Source: Vibrio sp. Of7-15 | GTDB lineage: Bacteria > Pseudomonadota > Gammaproteobacteria > Enterobacterales > Vibrionaceae | NCBI RefSeq assembly: GCF_022347565.1 | Contig: NZ_JAKRGH010000003.1 | Coordinates: 62,001 to 126,000 of the forward strand | Reading direction: 5' to 3' | DNA length: 64,000 nucleotides | Part shown: positions 7,676-16,917 of the stretch, in pieces | Numbering within the stretch: the first letter of the stretch is position 1 | Layout of the letters: each line of letters begins with the position of its first letter | Notes under the pieces: generated by a model | What the model was told of the DNA's origin: nothing | Databases searched by the model: none | What the model saw: only the letters and a program-made list of their open reading frames with translations | Position numbers and translations under genes: made by a program

Positions 7676-10600
7676 ATGAAATTAAATAAACCATTACTCT
7701 TGCTAACCGTCCTGTTGTTGATGGCTTCTGCTTTCACTTGGTGGCTGATACCTGCTGAGCCTGATTTTAATGGCTTGGTAAAAATGTTGATAGTGTTTAG
7801 TTTGCTTGCTGCGGGGCTTGTTTCATTCGGCTTATCTTACTGGTATCGTTCAGAGAAAGAGCAAGATGAGCAGCAACACGAACAATCTTTGCTTCTTAAG
7901 CAAGACATACAAACCATTAATCAGCTATTCAAAAGTGCTGTTAAGCAGCTACGTGGTGTAAGAGGGAATAAACTCAACAGCTTGTATGAGTTACCTTGGT
8001 ACGTCTTGATCGGTGGGGAAACCGACGCCAAAAGTAGTTTGTTACAGCAAAATAATTTAGAGCCAGTATTACACCGAGCACACGATGCAAGTGATACGGA
8101 TCAGTATGTTCGTTTCTGGAGCAATGATAATCTTGTAGTTATTGAAGTAGGGCATCGCTTATTTGATAGTGATGGCATTGATGATTCATTATGGCGTGCT
8201 TTTGCGAAACAGCTACTTAAATACCGCCCTCGTCAGGCAGCGAACGGGGTTGTTACGGCTATTGGTTGTGATCGATTACTGCAAGGTGATAAAAAAGCGC
8301 GCCAAATATTAAGTACCAATCTACAAGAAGCGATTTTGACGTTAGGTGAACATACTGGCTTGTCTTTACCTGTTTACAGTATCTTCACTAAATCTGATTC
8401 CATTTCTGATTTTGTGGACTTCTTCACTAGCTATTCAGGTTGTGATGTTGAAAACCCATTTGGTTTGTCTTTTTCAATGGATGACTCGCGTCGATTTAAT
8501 CCTCACCAGTTCGAATCTGATAGCAAGCAATTATTGAAATCACTGTCTCAACAACAATTCCAGTTATTACGGGAAGTTCATCAGGACAGCAGCTCTTCTG
8601 TTATCGCTTTACCTTACCAATTGAGAATCTTTTTTGAGCGCGCGAATGAGCTATTAACCAATATTGGTCGTGAAAACCGAGTTCGCCAAGCTGTATGGCT
8701 TCGAGGTATGTACTTGGTCAGTACGGGCCAAAAAGGAGCGAGTTATGATTTATTAACTCAGCTGGTGGCAGAGCAAGGTTCATTCAACGCAAATTCCGTG
8801 AAGTCTCAAGTCCCAAGTCGTAAAAGCTTATTTGCGAGTCGCATTTTTAATAATGTGATTGCACCAGAAGCGGATGCGGTTGGGGTTAATGAAGTTCGCC
8901 ATCATTCGTATATTGCGGCTCGAAGTGCATTGGTAATTGCTTTGTTTGGTGTCATCACGCTCTTTGGACTACAGCTAAAAGATAACTGGAATTTGGACGA
9001 AGAGTTCCGTGGTAATGCGACAACACAATTAAGCCTGTATCGTAATGATATTGAGCGTTTACGAGATGGTCGTTCAGGATTAGCGGAAGTGATTCCGGTG
9101 CTGAATGAATTACGTTTAGTGGCCGAGCAAGGTAACCAACCAGTGCCTTGGTATCAGAAGGTCAGTATTAAGCAAACGCAAACGGCAGAGCAAATTTATC
9201 AAGGTTATCAGCAGCAGTTACAACTGTTCTTACTACCACAACTTGCAGATGTACTGAGTAGTGAGTTGTACGTGTATGTAAACCTAGGTAACCCAAGTAA
9301 GGTGTTTGAGTTACTGCGCTATTATCAGATGTTGTTTGATAAGCAGCGACTAGATCAGCAAGAAATGGTGGATTATTTGGTTGATACCTTGAATGACCAA
9401 GGGGATATTTCAGCCGACAGTTTAAATAATTTAGGCCTACTCATGGCTGACTTATTTGGCAGCAGTTATGACAAAGTGTTAGAAGCCAATAGTGAGTTGA
9501 TCTCTGTTGCGGCACAGAATTTAGAAGGTCTATCGCCAGAACGCTTGATTTATGCACGCTTAAAAGCCATGCCTGAGTACCGAACTCGTGTTGATATTCG
9601 TCGCCAGTTGGGTGAAAAGTTTGGCTCGATGTTCCGCTTTAAAAATGATTTTCATGGCTATTTATTGCAAGAGCTGTATACCCGCCAAGGCCACTCCAAC
9701 ATTGATTTATCGGTGAAGTCACCACTGCTGAAAAAGCAACTGGAAGAGTTTAAATCGATCCAAGGCGACATGTCGGGTGTCTCTATTGCAGAGCTGACGG
9801 CATTGAGTAAAAAAGTACAACGTCTGTACTACGCTGACTATGTGTATCAGTGGAAAGAGCTGGTTAATAACATTGAAGTGAAAGAGTTTACCAGTATGGC
9901 TGATTTAGCGTATGCGGTGAAAATAGCTCGTGAGCCAGCTAACAGTCCATTAATTGATGTTCTTGATGCTCTAGTTGTTAATACCACTTTAGCCACTGAA
10001 AAGACCCCTGATACGAAAGGGACGACAAAAGCTGCAAGACAGCTGGGTTTAAAGAGCGTTGCTAAAGTGGCTAAAAAAGCAGACAAAATTAATAAAGTAG
10101 GGGGTGAAAAACTACTTCGTTTACAGCCTGCTTTTGTTGTGAACGAAGCGTTTAGCAGCTATTCAACATTTATGGGGGCAGAATCTGAAGTACCACCCGT
10201 TAATGAGTTGATCACTGAATTTGATAATTTGAATACCTATTTCGATAGTGCACTTTCTAGCAGCGAGCCAGGTAAAGCAATGTACGCCAATGCTAAGGCT
10301 CATGCAGCTGGTAGCCAAGACCCACTTGTGACATTCCGACGTCAGTCTAGCCGTGCTCCGGGGCAGGTAGCAGACTGGATTAAGTCACTTGATGATCAAG
10401 CTTGGAGCCATATTATTAGTAGTAGCTCGGTGTATTTGAATCGACAGTGGAAAGAGCGTGTTTATTCGTTTTACCGTCAAGCAATTGAAGGTCGCTTCCC
10501 ATTTTCTCTTCAAGGGCGTGGTGAAGTAGCTTTGGATGACTTTGCTAACCTATTTAAACCGCAGGGACGTATTGATACCTTTATTACAGAAGAGCTTCAG

Positions 10601-11131
10601 CCTTTTGCGTATTGGGATAATGGAGTACTGAAATTAGCGGAAATTGATGGAGAACGTTTACCAATAAAAGCCGATATGCTGAGAAAGCTAAAACAAGCAA
10701 AAGACATTCGTGAGTTGTTCTTTGGGCCGACAGGTCAAGAGCTTGCTTTGCAGTTGCGCCTTAAAGCCAGCTCCATGAGTACATCGACGACGCAGTTTGA
10801 TATTCGTGAAGCCGAAAGCTTATTCGCTTATCGTCATGGCCCACGTTTATGGCAGAACATTGCATGGCCTACAACAGGAGAAGATGGTTATATTTCCGCT
10901 AATTTCTATAATGGTGAGAATAGAACCGCAAGTAAATCCTATACGGGGCAGTGGGCAATTTTCCGCATGTTATTTGATGGACAATCCAGTTCTACGGGTG
11001 ACCGACGTATTAGAAATCTTGTTTATAAGCTAGAAAAAGACGATATTGTGCTTCAATATGCGTTAAAAGACAGCAACCGAGCGTTAAATAAAGGGTTATT
11101 AACCAGCTTCTATTTACCATCGAGCTTGTAA
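7676..11131 (+). CDS. tssM: T6SS inner-membrane protein TssM (IcmF)
   Basis: The 1151-residue length is typical of TssM. Two N-terminal helices (about residues 5-25 and 36-56) precede a cytoplasmic domain, and a third helix lies near residue 417 (ALVIALFGVITLFGL). A long periplasmic part follows and ends in the TssJ-binding region. The nucleotide-binding site near residue 112 reads GGETDAKSSLL: the Gly normally before the Lys is Ala, so the Walker A is degenerate. The gene is separated from tssL by 108 bp without an obvious strong ribosome site, unlike the tight spacing elsewhere in the operon. Confidence 0.95.
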   Translation: MKLNKPLLLLTVLLLMASAFTWWLIPAEPDFNGLVKMLIVFSLLAAGLVSFGLSYWYRSEKEQDEQQHEQSLLLKQDIQTINQLFKSAVKQLRGVRGNKLNSLYELPWYVLIGGETDAKSSLLQQNNLEPVLHRAHDASDTDQYVRFWSNDNLVVIEVGHRLFDSDGIDDSLWRAFAKQLLKYRPRQAANGVVTAIGCDRLLQGDKKARQILSTNLQEAILTLGEHTGLSLPVYSIFTKSDSISDFVDFFTSYSGCDVENPFGLSFSMDDSRRFNPHQFESDSKQLLKSLSQQQFQLLREVHQDSSSSVIALPYQLRIFFERANELLTNIGRENRVRQAVWLRGMYLVSTGQKGASYDLLTQLVAEQGSFNANSVKSQVPSRKSLFASRIFNNVIAPEADAVGVNEVRHHSYIAARSALVIALFGVITLFGLQLKDNWNLDEEFRGNATTQLSLYRNDIERLRDGRSGLAEVIPVLNELRLVAEQGNQPVPWYQKVSIKQTQTAEQIYQGYQQQLQLFLLPQLADVLSSELYVYVNLGNPSKVFELLRYYQMLFDKQRLDQQEMVDYLVDTLNDQGDISADSLNNLGLLMADLFGSSYDKVLEANSELISVAAQNLEGLSPERLIYARLKAMPEYRTRVDIRRQLGEKFGSMFRFKNDFHGYLLQELYTRQGHSNIDLSVKSPLLKKQLEEFKSIQGDMSGVSIAELTALSKKVQRLYYADYVYQWKELVNNIEVKEFTSMADLAYAVKIAREPANSPLIDVLDALVVNTTLATEKTPDTKGTTKAARQLGLKSVAKVAKKADKINKVGGEKLLRLQPAFVVNEAFSSYSTFMGAESEVPPVNELITEFDNLNTYFDSALSSSEPGKAMYANAKAHAAGSQDPLVTFRRQSSRAPGQVADWIKSLDDQAWSHIISSSSVYLNRQWKERVYSFYRQAIEGRFPFSLQGRGEVALDDFANLFKPQGRIDTFITEELQPFAYWDNGVLKLAEIDGERLPIKADMLRKLKQAKDIRELFFGPTGQELALQLRLKASSMSTSTTQFDIREAESLFAYRHGPRLWQNIAWPTTGEDGYISANFYNGENRTASKSYTGQWAIFRMLFDGQSSSTGDRRIRNLVYKLEKDDIVLQYALKDSNRALNKGLLTSFYLPSSL

Positions 11132-11149
11132 TTCAAGATAGGGGATATT

Positions 11150-11800
11150 GTGAATGCATTTTTGCCTGTGCAAGCAGGCAGTTTATTGGCTAACCGCTTT
11201 TTGGTGAAAGAACCGTTAGGTCGAGCTGTTTATATAGCCTATGACTTGAGTCACGGTAAAACGGTTGTCATTAAGCAAGCGAAGGCGTCACAATTACAAA
11301 AAGAGTGGCAATGTTTATCGATGTGCCACTCACCCTATATTATAAAAGCAGGGGAGTTATGCTCCTCTGCTTCATTATTGACTCTTCCATACTTAGATGG
11401 ACAGTCGTTACTGTCTTTCTCTTCTGATCAAGCTCACTTGTTTTTATCATTATTGCCTCAACTGGTGAGGGCTATTGATCATGTACATCAGCAAGGTTGG
11501 ATCCACGGTGATATTAAGCCTTCTAATGTGATGTATTTAGCCAATGAACATAAAATTCAGTTGATTGATTTTGGATCTTGTCTATCCATTGGTACGAAAT
11601 ATTATGATTTGGATGAATGGCAGCTGACACCAGGATTTTCTACACAGGACCAACTGCAAGGTAATGGCCACGTACTTCCTAGCTACGATTGGTTTGCACT
11701 CAAGCAATGGCTATCTCAATTGGATGCAAATTGTTTATCTGATCCTGAGCTGCGTTTAGCTACCCAGTGGTCATCTTGGCTTCAGACGAAAGTAAAGTAA
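11150..11800 (+). CDS. Minimal T6SS-associated Ser/Thr protein kinase-like protein
   Basis: The 216-residue protein starts with GTG behind AGGGGAT. It keeps the ATP-binding Lys (VVIKQA, Lys42), the catalytic loop HGDIKPSN (Asp121, Asn126) and the DFG motif (Asp140), so the core resembles a eukaryotic-type kinase. It lacks a recognisable glycine-rich loop (only PLGRAVYIA) and an APE motif. It also lacks the membrane helix and long periplasmic tail of PpkA. Position at the end of the operon suggests that it modifies TagH, but activity is uncertain. No PppA-like phosphatase is present in the window. Confidence 0.75.
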   Translation: MNAFLPVQAGSLLANRFLVKEPLGRAVYIAYDLSHGKTVVIKQAKASQLQKEWQCLSMCHSPYIIKAGELCSSASLLTLPYLDGQSLLSFSSDQAHLFLSLLPQLVRAIDHVHQQGWIHGDIKPSNVMYLANEHKIQLIDFGSCLSIGTKYYDLDEWQLTPGFSTQDQLQGNGHVLPSYDWFALKQWLSQLDANCLSDPELRLATQWSSWLQTKVK

Positions 11801-11806
11801 TCAAGC

Positions 11807-12583
11807 TTACTTCGAAGCCAGCATTTGGTATTTTTTTAACATGCTTGAATATTTAGGTGTTCGCTTTAGGTTTTTGATAGATTTACTAAACTGCTGGATT
11901 AGGTAGGTAGCGTTCGGTGTTTTTTTACTTATCGCCATGTAAATAGGGCTAATGTCGACGGCTGGCTCTAACAGCACTATTTGATGACTGACTCCTAGCC
12001 GATCAGCCTGTAATTTTATAGCAAATGGGTTGCCAACGGCCAATTCAAATCGTTTTCCTATCAGCATTTTGATGAGTTGATGTTCATTGTTTACTCTGTC
12101 TTTTTTCAAAAAATTTGCTTTGTCGTACTCGTTGCCGTAGGTATATCCGCTGATCATACCGATGCGATACTGTTTGAGAGTGTTTAAGTCCCCATTATAG
12201 TGAATGGAGAGCTCTGGCCTAGTCACAAACTGATTGACTTCTAGGGCGTGGGGTTCGTCTGGGTAAAGGGCAAATTGAGCACGCTCTTCAGTGTAAAACA
12301 TAGTGGTGATCAAATCTGCTTTACCTGTTTTTAAGCTGTTTAGTGCGCCTTGCCAAGAAGATCTTTGGTAACGAAGGGTAAAACCAAGATCATCTGCGAT
12401 ATGCTCTAGTACCTCAATGGATATTCCTGAAAAGGTGTCATTGTCTTTGAAGTAAAAGGGGGGATAATCCACATCGGCTAAGGCGATAGTCAGTACTGAG
12501 GGGATCTGTTTTTCACTGGCGTGACTATGCAAAGAAAAAGTTAACAATATGCAGAAAATGGCGATAAGATGCGAAAAAAGCAT
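11807..12583 (-). CDS. Periplasmic solute-binding protein, family 3
   Basis: I start at the ATG whose product begins MLFSHLIAIFCILLTF, a signal peptide ending SHASE; the longer frame would need a TTG start. The mature 258-residue protein has the family 3 opening IALADVDYPPFYFKDND, then GISIEVLEHIADDLGF and LKTGKADLITTMFYTEERA. Such proteins bind amino acids or related compounds. It faces the T6SS operon with only 6 bp between stops, and it follows a likely terminator behind the PAAR gene, so it is probably its own unit. No transporter subunits are nearby. Confidence 0.85.
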   Translation of the reverse strand: MLFSHLIAIFCILLTFSLHSHASEKQIPSVLTIALADVDYPPFYFKDNDTFSGISIEVLEHIADDLGFTLRYQRSSWQGALNSLKTGKADLITTMFYTEERAQFALYPDEPHALEVNQFVTRPELSIHYNGDLNTLKQYRIGMISGYTYGNEYDKANFLKKDRVNNEHQLIKMLIGKRFELAVGNPFAIKLQADRLGVSHQIVLLEPAVDISPIYMAISKKTPNATYLIQQFSKSIKNLKRTPKYSSMLKKYQMLASK

Positions 12584-12696
12584 GTATGTTCGCTTTACTA
12601 TGCAGTGCAATCTAACCTCTACGACATGAATGGCTATCTATAGAAAATAGCACGTGTCAGGAGGTATTGCGTATGAGTAAAGGTCTTTGGTAAGAA

Positions 12697-12714
12697 AAGA
12701 GGGCTTGCTAGCCC
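12697..12714 (-). terminator. Rho-independent terminator after the vgrG-DUF6931-PAAR unit
   Basis: Read on the minus strand, a GGGCT/AGCCC stem with a 4-nt loop (12701-12714) is followed by the pyrimidine-rich TCTTTTCTT. The PAAR stop codon lies inside the hairpin. The stem is short but GC rich, so termination is likely and separates this unit from the binding-protein gene downstream. Confidence 0.6.
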
Positions 12715-13004
12715 CCAATTAATACGGTGGGCATCCCCATAACAATAGTGCCGCCATGAGCAGTGGTATCACCCATTCGAGCGGCAGGTTTACTGTTAAC
12801 TAATACTGTAGCGCTACCTTTGACCACACTGTCTGGTGGCCCAACACAAACACAGATTTGTCCAACGGTTGCGGCAGGAAGATTACCAATTAGAACCGTA
12901 CAAGGTAGAGGAAGAAGTGGACCGCCCACATGGGGGATTGGTACGACAGCAGGGGTTTGCATTGGGCACACATGCATGTCGGTAGCTCTGGCTGCGGGTA
13001 GCAT
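12708..13004 (-). CDS. T6SS PAAR-repeat spike-tip protein
   Basis: The 98-residue protein consists of a PAAR domain only, beginning MLPAARATDMHVCP, with GGPLLPLPCTVLIGN in the middle and VNSKPAARMGDTTAHGG near the end. PAAR proteins cap the VgrG trimer with a metal-bound tip (conserved Cys/His) and can recruit effectors. There is no toxin extension. It lies 12 bp after the DUF6931 gene, as third gene of the vgrG unit. Confidence 0.93.
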   Translation of the reverse strand: MLPAARATDMHVCPMQTPAVVPIPHVGGPLLPLPCTVLIGNLPAATVGQICVCVGPPDSVVKGSATVLVNSKPAARMGDTTAHGGTIVMGMPTVLIGG

Positions 13005-13016
13005 AATTAACTCTCC

Positions 13017-13592
13017 TTAACTTACTTCGCTCTGTAGGCCATTACCGCCCTGTGCGATGTTTAAACCCATGTCTAAATAGTGTTGATAGCGTTCTTTAGC
13101 TTGCTCACCATCTGGTAACACAGCGGTTAAATTAATTGCCCCTGCGACGGCGTGAGAATACAGATTTGCAGGTGGTGGAACCACAGGATCACCAACGGCA
13201 GTCATGCTGCCTCCACTCCAGAATGCAGCTTGTGCTGTCCAGCCTGCACCTGTTTGCAAATCTGCTTTTTCTGCCATTTGTTCTGCAAAGCGACGTGATG
13301 TTTCATCAGGTGTATGCACCCAAGCTTTGGCTGAACGGATGGCATTTTCTTCGTCTTCATTCCAGTCATCGCGGCTTGAGGAGCAACAACAAGCCCACCA
13401 AATCGCTTCACGAACGGGTAGAGCATGTGCAAGAAATAAAACCACATCATTAAACAGTTCAGCGTCAATAGCCGCTAAAATCAAGGGCGCAGGCTCAGGG
13501 TGTTGCTGGGATAACTCTAAAATTTCATCACTGGCTTCATAAAGGTTTAAAATATCACTGGCCAATTGATGGGGTATTTTTAAATAAGTCAT
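13017..13592 (-). CDS. DUF6931-like T6SS-associated protein
   Basis: This 191-residue protein overlaps the vgrG stop by one base (TAATG), which implies coupled translation. It has no signal peptide or membrane helix. A recognisable stretch is PVREAIWWACCCSS, with three consecutive cysteines, followed by an alpha-helical region. It resembles the DUF6931 family often found between vgrG and PAAR genes. Its role is not established; loading or folding of the spike, or an adaptor function, are reasonable guesses from context only. Confidence 0.7.
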   Translation of the reverse strand: MTYLKIPHQLASDILNLYEASDEILELSQQHPEPAPLILAAIDAELFNDVVLFLAHALPVREAIWWACCCSSSRDDWNEDEENAIRSAKAWVHTPDETSRRFAEQMAEKADLQTGAGWTAQAAFWSGGSMTAVGDPVVPPPANLYSHAVAGAINLTAVLPDGEQAKERYQHYLDMGLNIAQGGNGLQSEVS

Positions 13593-15595
13593 TAATTTAC
13601 CTTCGCAATAGCGCCTTGAATTTGTACCATTGCGCCTGCTTTTACTTGGGTCATAGCACTACCGTTTACGGTAATCATGGTGCCTTTAATATCGGCTTTA
13701 CCTTGGCCTTCAACGGTTACCATAGTGGCTTTCATTTCTGCTTTAGCTTGCCCACTAATGGCAATTTGTGGCCCTGAAATTTTAATGCCACTTGCGCTTA
13801 GTTCAATGGAGCTTCCGCCAACGGCGAGCTTAATACTGGTTTTACCCGAAATTTTAACGGTCTGGCCATCAACAGACACAGCGGAAGTTGCGCTAATATC
13901 GGCGTTCTTGCCTGCATCTGCACTGAAGTTGGCATCTGCTTTTAAAGAAACGTCCTTTTTTGCACTGGCAGAAAAAGCATCTTCAGTGGCTAATGTCATG
14001 GCCTCTTTACTTTTCCAGTCTGTCGTTTTTTCTACTTCAGTGGAGGAGATGCCTGTGATTGTTTGTTTCGAGTCGTTCTTAACATTAATCGTTAGGTCTT
14101 TTTCAGCTTGAAGAAAGACCTCTTCTTTGTCTTTTTTATCTTCAAAGCGCAGTTCATTTGCGGTGCTGCTGCTGCCATTTGGTGTGGTACGGGTTTTTAT
14201 GCCGCTTTGCGTGGCAGTGGTATAAGGCGGCTTATTTTTTCCATTATAAATAGAACCAGATACAACAGGTCTATCAGGATCGCCATCAATGAAGCTGACT
14301 AATACTTCGTCACCAATTCGCGGAATGAATTGTACGCCAAAGCCGTTACTGGCGACGGCTTGAGCTACTGGCACCCAGCATGAACTTTTCTCATCTTTTT
14401 TACCGTCTTGATCCCAATGGAATTGGATTTTTATTCGTGCTGACTTATCTTGGTTGACTTCTTCGCCACTTGGTCCTGTGACTTCTGCACTTTGAATACT
14501 ATAAATTCTCGGTTTTTCGATAAAAGGTGGTCGCCATGTGCCAGTTGTCGGAACACAGTGAATTCGGTTCTGATATTCCGCTTGCATGCCACTTTCATTG
14601 GCTTGAATCGAGTGCTCAGCATGGGTGATCAAGTACTCTTGATTGTATTCAGACTCGGTATGATCCGTTAAAGAAAAGCGCAGCCCAGCCCCCAGCGTTG
14701 GGATTGTTGAATGGGCAACAGCAATCACTTTTTGGCTATCAATGCTTTCCATTTGCCGTTTGGCGGCATCACGAATGGCGCTTTTATCTTGATTACCTTG
14801 GCCGAAAAAGTATTGGGTTAACGCGCTGTTTTTGATTGATGAGGTGGTGTTGCGATCACCGCTCGATAAACATTCTGCAAGCTCTTGAGTGTGATCGGCT
14901 AATGAAAGTTTGCTTGCCCCAATTTGGTTACGATAGCCCCATTGCGTGATGGCAAAGGTTTTATCTTTCGCATTGGTAATGAAGGGAACTTTGCTATCCT
15001 TGGCTTTATTAAAATCTTGATTACTGTCGGCGATAACAACAGAAGGTTGAGAGCCTGTGTGATCACAATGATAATGCCAGCCTTCACTTGCCATCATGCG
15101 CATTAAGAAATCTAAATCAGATTCATTAAATTGGATACAGTATGTGTGGGTAATGCCTGAACTTCGAGGCGATACTTTGAAATAGCTTTTCAAACCAGAA
15201 TCAGACAGCACTTCTTCTACAATTTGCTTTGTACTCATTTCTTGAAAAGTACGGCTGGTCGTACGAAATGCAAATACAGAAAGTGGATCAATAGCTTCTA
15301 CACGGTAGCTATAGAGTTGTTTTCCAACATCAAAGCCAATATTTTCAATCGACGATGTTAGAGCAAGAAAGCGTTTTACTTCTTCTCTATCACCTTCAAA
15401 ACCAGGAGAATAGCGTACATCAAAAGTTTTGCCTAAGCTGCTCTCGGCTAGCTTCTCGCTAGATACAATAGTCGCTACAAAATCCGAACGTCCTGATACA
15501 CGTTCAGTCACGTTCAGCTCAGTGATAATGTATGGCCCTTTGCCGTCCAATTTGGCAAGAGCAGGACGCTGTTTCTCATTATAGTCAGCAGCCAT
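13592..15595 (-). CDS. vgrG: T6SS spike protein VgrG (TssI)
   Basis: The 667-residue protein has the gp27/gp5-like VgrG core: an N-terminal part with DFLMRMMASEGWHYHCDHTG, the OB-fold segment SCWVPVAQAVASNGFGVQFI followed by PRIGDEVLVSFIDGDPDRPV, and a repetitive C-terminal beta-helix ending near residue 667. There is no extra C-terminal effector domain. It forms the trimeric puncturing spike of the T6SS tube and heads a unit with DUF6931 and PAAR genes. It is transcribed away from the photolyase cluster. A TATAAT-like hexamer lies on the minus strand at 15640-15645. Confidence 0.95.
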   Translation of the reverse strand: MAADYNEKQRPALAKLDGKGPYIITELNVTERVSGRSDFVATIVSSEKLAESSLGKTFDVRYSPGFEGDREEVKRFLALTSSIENIGFDVGKQLYSYRVEAIDPLSVFAFRTTSRTFQEMSTKQIVEEVLSDSGLKSYFKVSPRSSGITHTYCIQFNESDLDFLMRMMASEGWHYHCDHTGSQPSVVIADSNQDFNKAKDSKVPFITNAKDKTFAITQWGYRNQIGASKLSLADHTQELAECLSSGDRNTTSSIKNSALTQYFFGQGNQDKSAIRDAAKRQMESIDSQKVIAVAHSTIPTLGAGLRFSLTDHTESEYNQEYLITHAEHSIQANESGMQAEYQNRIHCVPTTGTWRPPFIEKPRIYSIQSAEVTGPSGEEVNQDKSARIKIQFHWDQDGKKDEKSSCWVPVAQAVASNGFGVQFIPRIGDEVLVSFIDGDPDRPVVSGSIYNGKNKPPYTTATQSGIKTRTTPNGSSSTANELRFEDKKDKEEVFLQAEKDLTINVKNDSKQTITGISSTEVEKTTDWKSKEAMTLATEDAFSASAKKDVSLKADANFSADAGKNADISATSAVSVDGQTVKISGKTSIKLAVGGSSIELSASGIKISGPQIAISGQAKAEMKATMVTVEGQGKADIKGTMITVNGSAMTQVKAGAMVQIQGAIAKVN

Positions 15596-15972
15596 AATCT
15601 AAGCTCTCTGTTGTTATAATAATTATTTTTAATATCGTAATTATACAGTATTTCTTAATAAGTCGAATTTATCAATGGTTGGTTATTATATAATTTATAA
15701 GTAAAAAAACAGCTCTGATGACTCGTGTATAGAGAGCTCATTCCAATTGTTCGTATTGCTTTAACCGTTTTAGTTGTTGTCACTGTTTATATAAGAACGG
15801 GTAAGTGCGCCATTATTTTCAAAATACCTTGAATTTTTGTTTTTATGTAAGTGATATCCATTCCACTTTTGATGGTTTAGAGCTACATATGTGTACAAAA
15901 AAATAATTTGTACAATCTTAATTTTTCAACTAGCATAGTTGTACAAGGTGATTTTTTGTATAGGGTTTAAAT
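15596..15972. other. Intergenic region between divergent vgrG and DUF523 genes
   Basis: This AT-rich 377-bp stretch holds promoters for both directions. On the minus strand a perfect TATAAT lies at 15640-15645, about 45 bp before vgrG, without a good -35. The right third contains the TTGTACAA boxes annotated separately. No open frame worth calling was seen in the middle part (about 15700-15880). Confidence 0.6.
15892..15946 (+). promoter_or_regulatory. Cluster of TTGTACAA boxes and candidate promoter of the DUF523-merR-phrB operon
   Basis: Palindromic TGTACA occurs at 15892-15897, and the full 8-bp TTGTACAA at 15908-15915 and 15939-15946. Centres are 17 and 31 bp apart. TTGTAC at 15908 can serve as a -35, with TAGCAT at 15931-15936 as a -10 (17-bp spacer), so the boxes sit over and just past the promoter as a repressor site would. 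The adjacent MerR/CarH-like regulator is the obvious candidate to bind them; TGTACA-type sites are known for light-responsive MerR regulators. The binding assignment is inference. Confidence 0.6.
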
Positions 15973-16917
15973 ATGGATATTCAAGTTGGAGTGAGTGCGT
16001 GTGTTCTTGGGCACCCTGTTCGTTTTGATGGTGGTCACAAAAGACATCGTTTTACAGTTGAAGAGTTAAGTGAGTTTTTTAATTTCACTCCGCTCTGTCC
16101 GGAGGTTTCGATCGGTTTAACGGTTCCAAGGCCCACGATTAGGCTTGTTAAAAAAGGCGAGCATACTGAGTTAGTTGCGACCAAAGATCCATCGATTATT
16201 TACACGGAAAACATGAATCGATTTTGTGATAAGCATATTCCCACCCTAGAAGATATGTGTGGTTATATTGTTTGTGCTAAATCACCTACGTGCGGTATGG
16301 AAAGGGTAAAGCTTTATCGAGAGAATGGACATACCATTCCAGGGGGAACCATGGGGATGTTCACACAAAAGCTCATTGATAACATGCCTTGGCTACCTGT
16401 AGAAGAAGACGGAAGGCTGCAAGATCCTGTTTTGAGAGAGAATTTTATTTTTCGAGTGTTTGCACTGAATGATTTGTACAATTCTGTGAGTGAAAATTTA
16501 TCGATAAAAAGCATTGTTGACTTCCACTCAAGATATAAGTTAACTCTAATGGCCCACAGTCGCGTGGACTACACGGCTTTAGGAAGTTTAGTCGCGAACA
16601 TTAAAGGCCGTGATTTAGATGAGTTTTTTCATGAATACAGAAGTTTATTTATGGCGGCATTGAAGAAAAGAACAAACAAGAAAACGAACACAAATGTGTT
16701 AATGCACTGCCAAGGTTACTTTAAGAAAATGCTTAATAAGCAAGAAAAAGAAGAGCTATCTAAGTTAATTTTGGATTATCGAGCTGGAATAGTTCCTTTG
16801 TTGTCTCCACTAACTTTGATTAATCATTATTTGAATCGATTTCCGAATGCTTACTTGACCAGTCAAGTATTCTTACAGCCTTACCCAGAAAAATTGAGAT
16901 TACGCTATGCCCTCTAA
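15973..16917 (+). CDS. DUF523-DUF1722 fusion protein (TudS-like/YbgA-like)
   Basis: The N-terminal half (about residues 1-150) is a DUF523 domain with VSACVLGHPVRFDGGHKR, PLCPEVSIGL and CAKSPTCGMERVKLY; Cys10, Cys42 and Cys107 are the likely [4Fe-4S] ligands. DUF523 includes TudS, a thiouracil desulfidase. The C-terminal half (about 190-310) is DUF1722, as in E. coli YbgA, which lies next to phr there too. The gene overlaps the MerR gene by 11 bp and is in the photolyase operon, so a role linked to damaged or thiolated bases or light stress is plausible. The actual substrate is unknown. Confidence 0.85.
   Translation: MDIQVGVSACVLGHPVRFDGGHKRHRFTVEELSEFFNFTPLCPEVSIGLTVPRPTIRLVKKGEHTELVATKDPSIIYTENMNRFCDKHIPTLEDMCGYIVCAKSPTCGMERVKLYRENGHTIPGGTMGMFTQKLIDNMPWLPVEEDGRLQDPVLRENFIFRVFALNDLYNSVSENLSIKSIVDFHSRYKLTLMAHSRVDYTALGSLVANIKGRDLDEFFHEYRSLFMAALKKRTNKKTNTNVLMHCQGYFKKMLNKQEKEELSKLILDYRAGIVPLLSPLTLINHYLNRFPNAYLTSQVFLQPYPEKLRLRYAL

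Noticed and set aside
12673-12693. Six-codon frame MSKGLW with AGGAGG before it
   Set aside because: It lies on the plus strand between two minus-strand genes, with no plus-strand gene to regulate; probably chance.
13136-13542. Plus-strand frames of 105 and 112 codons opposite the DUF6931 gene
   Set aside because: They overlap a gene with clear translational coupling to vgrG and show no family features.
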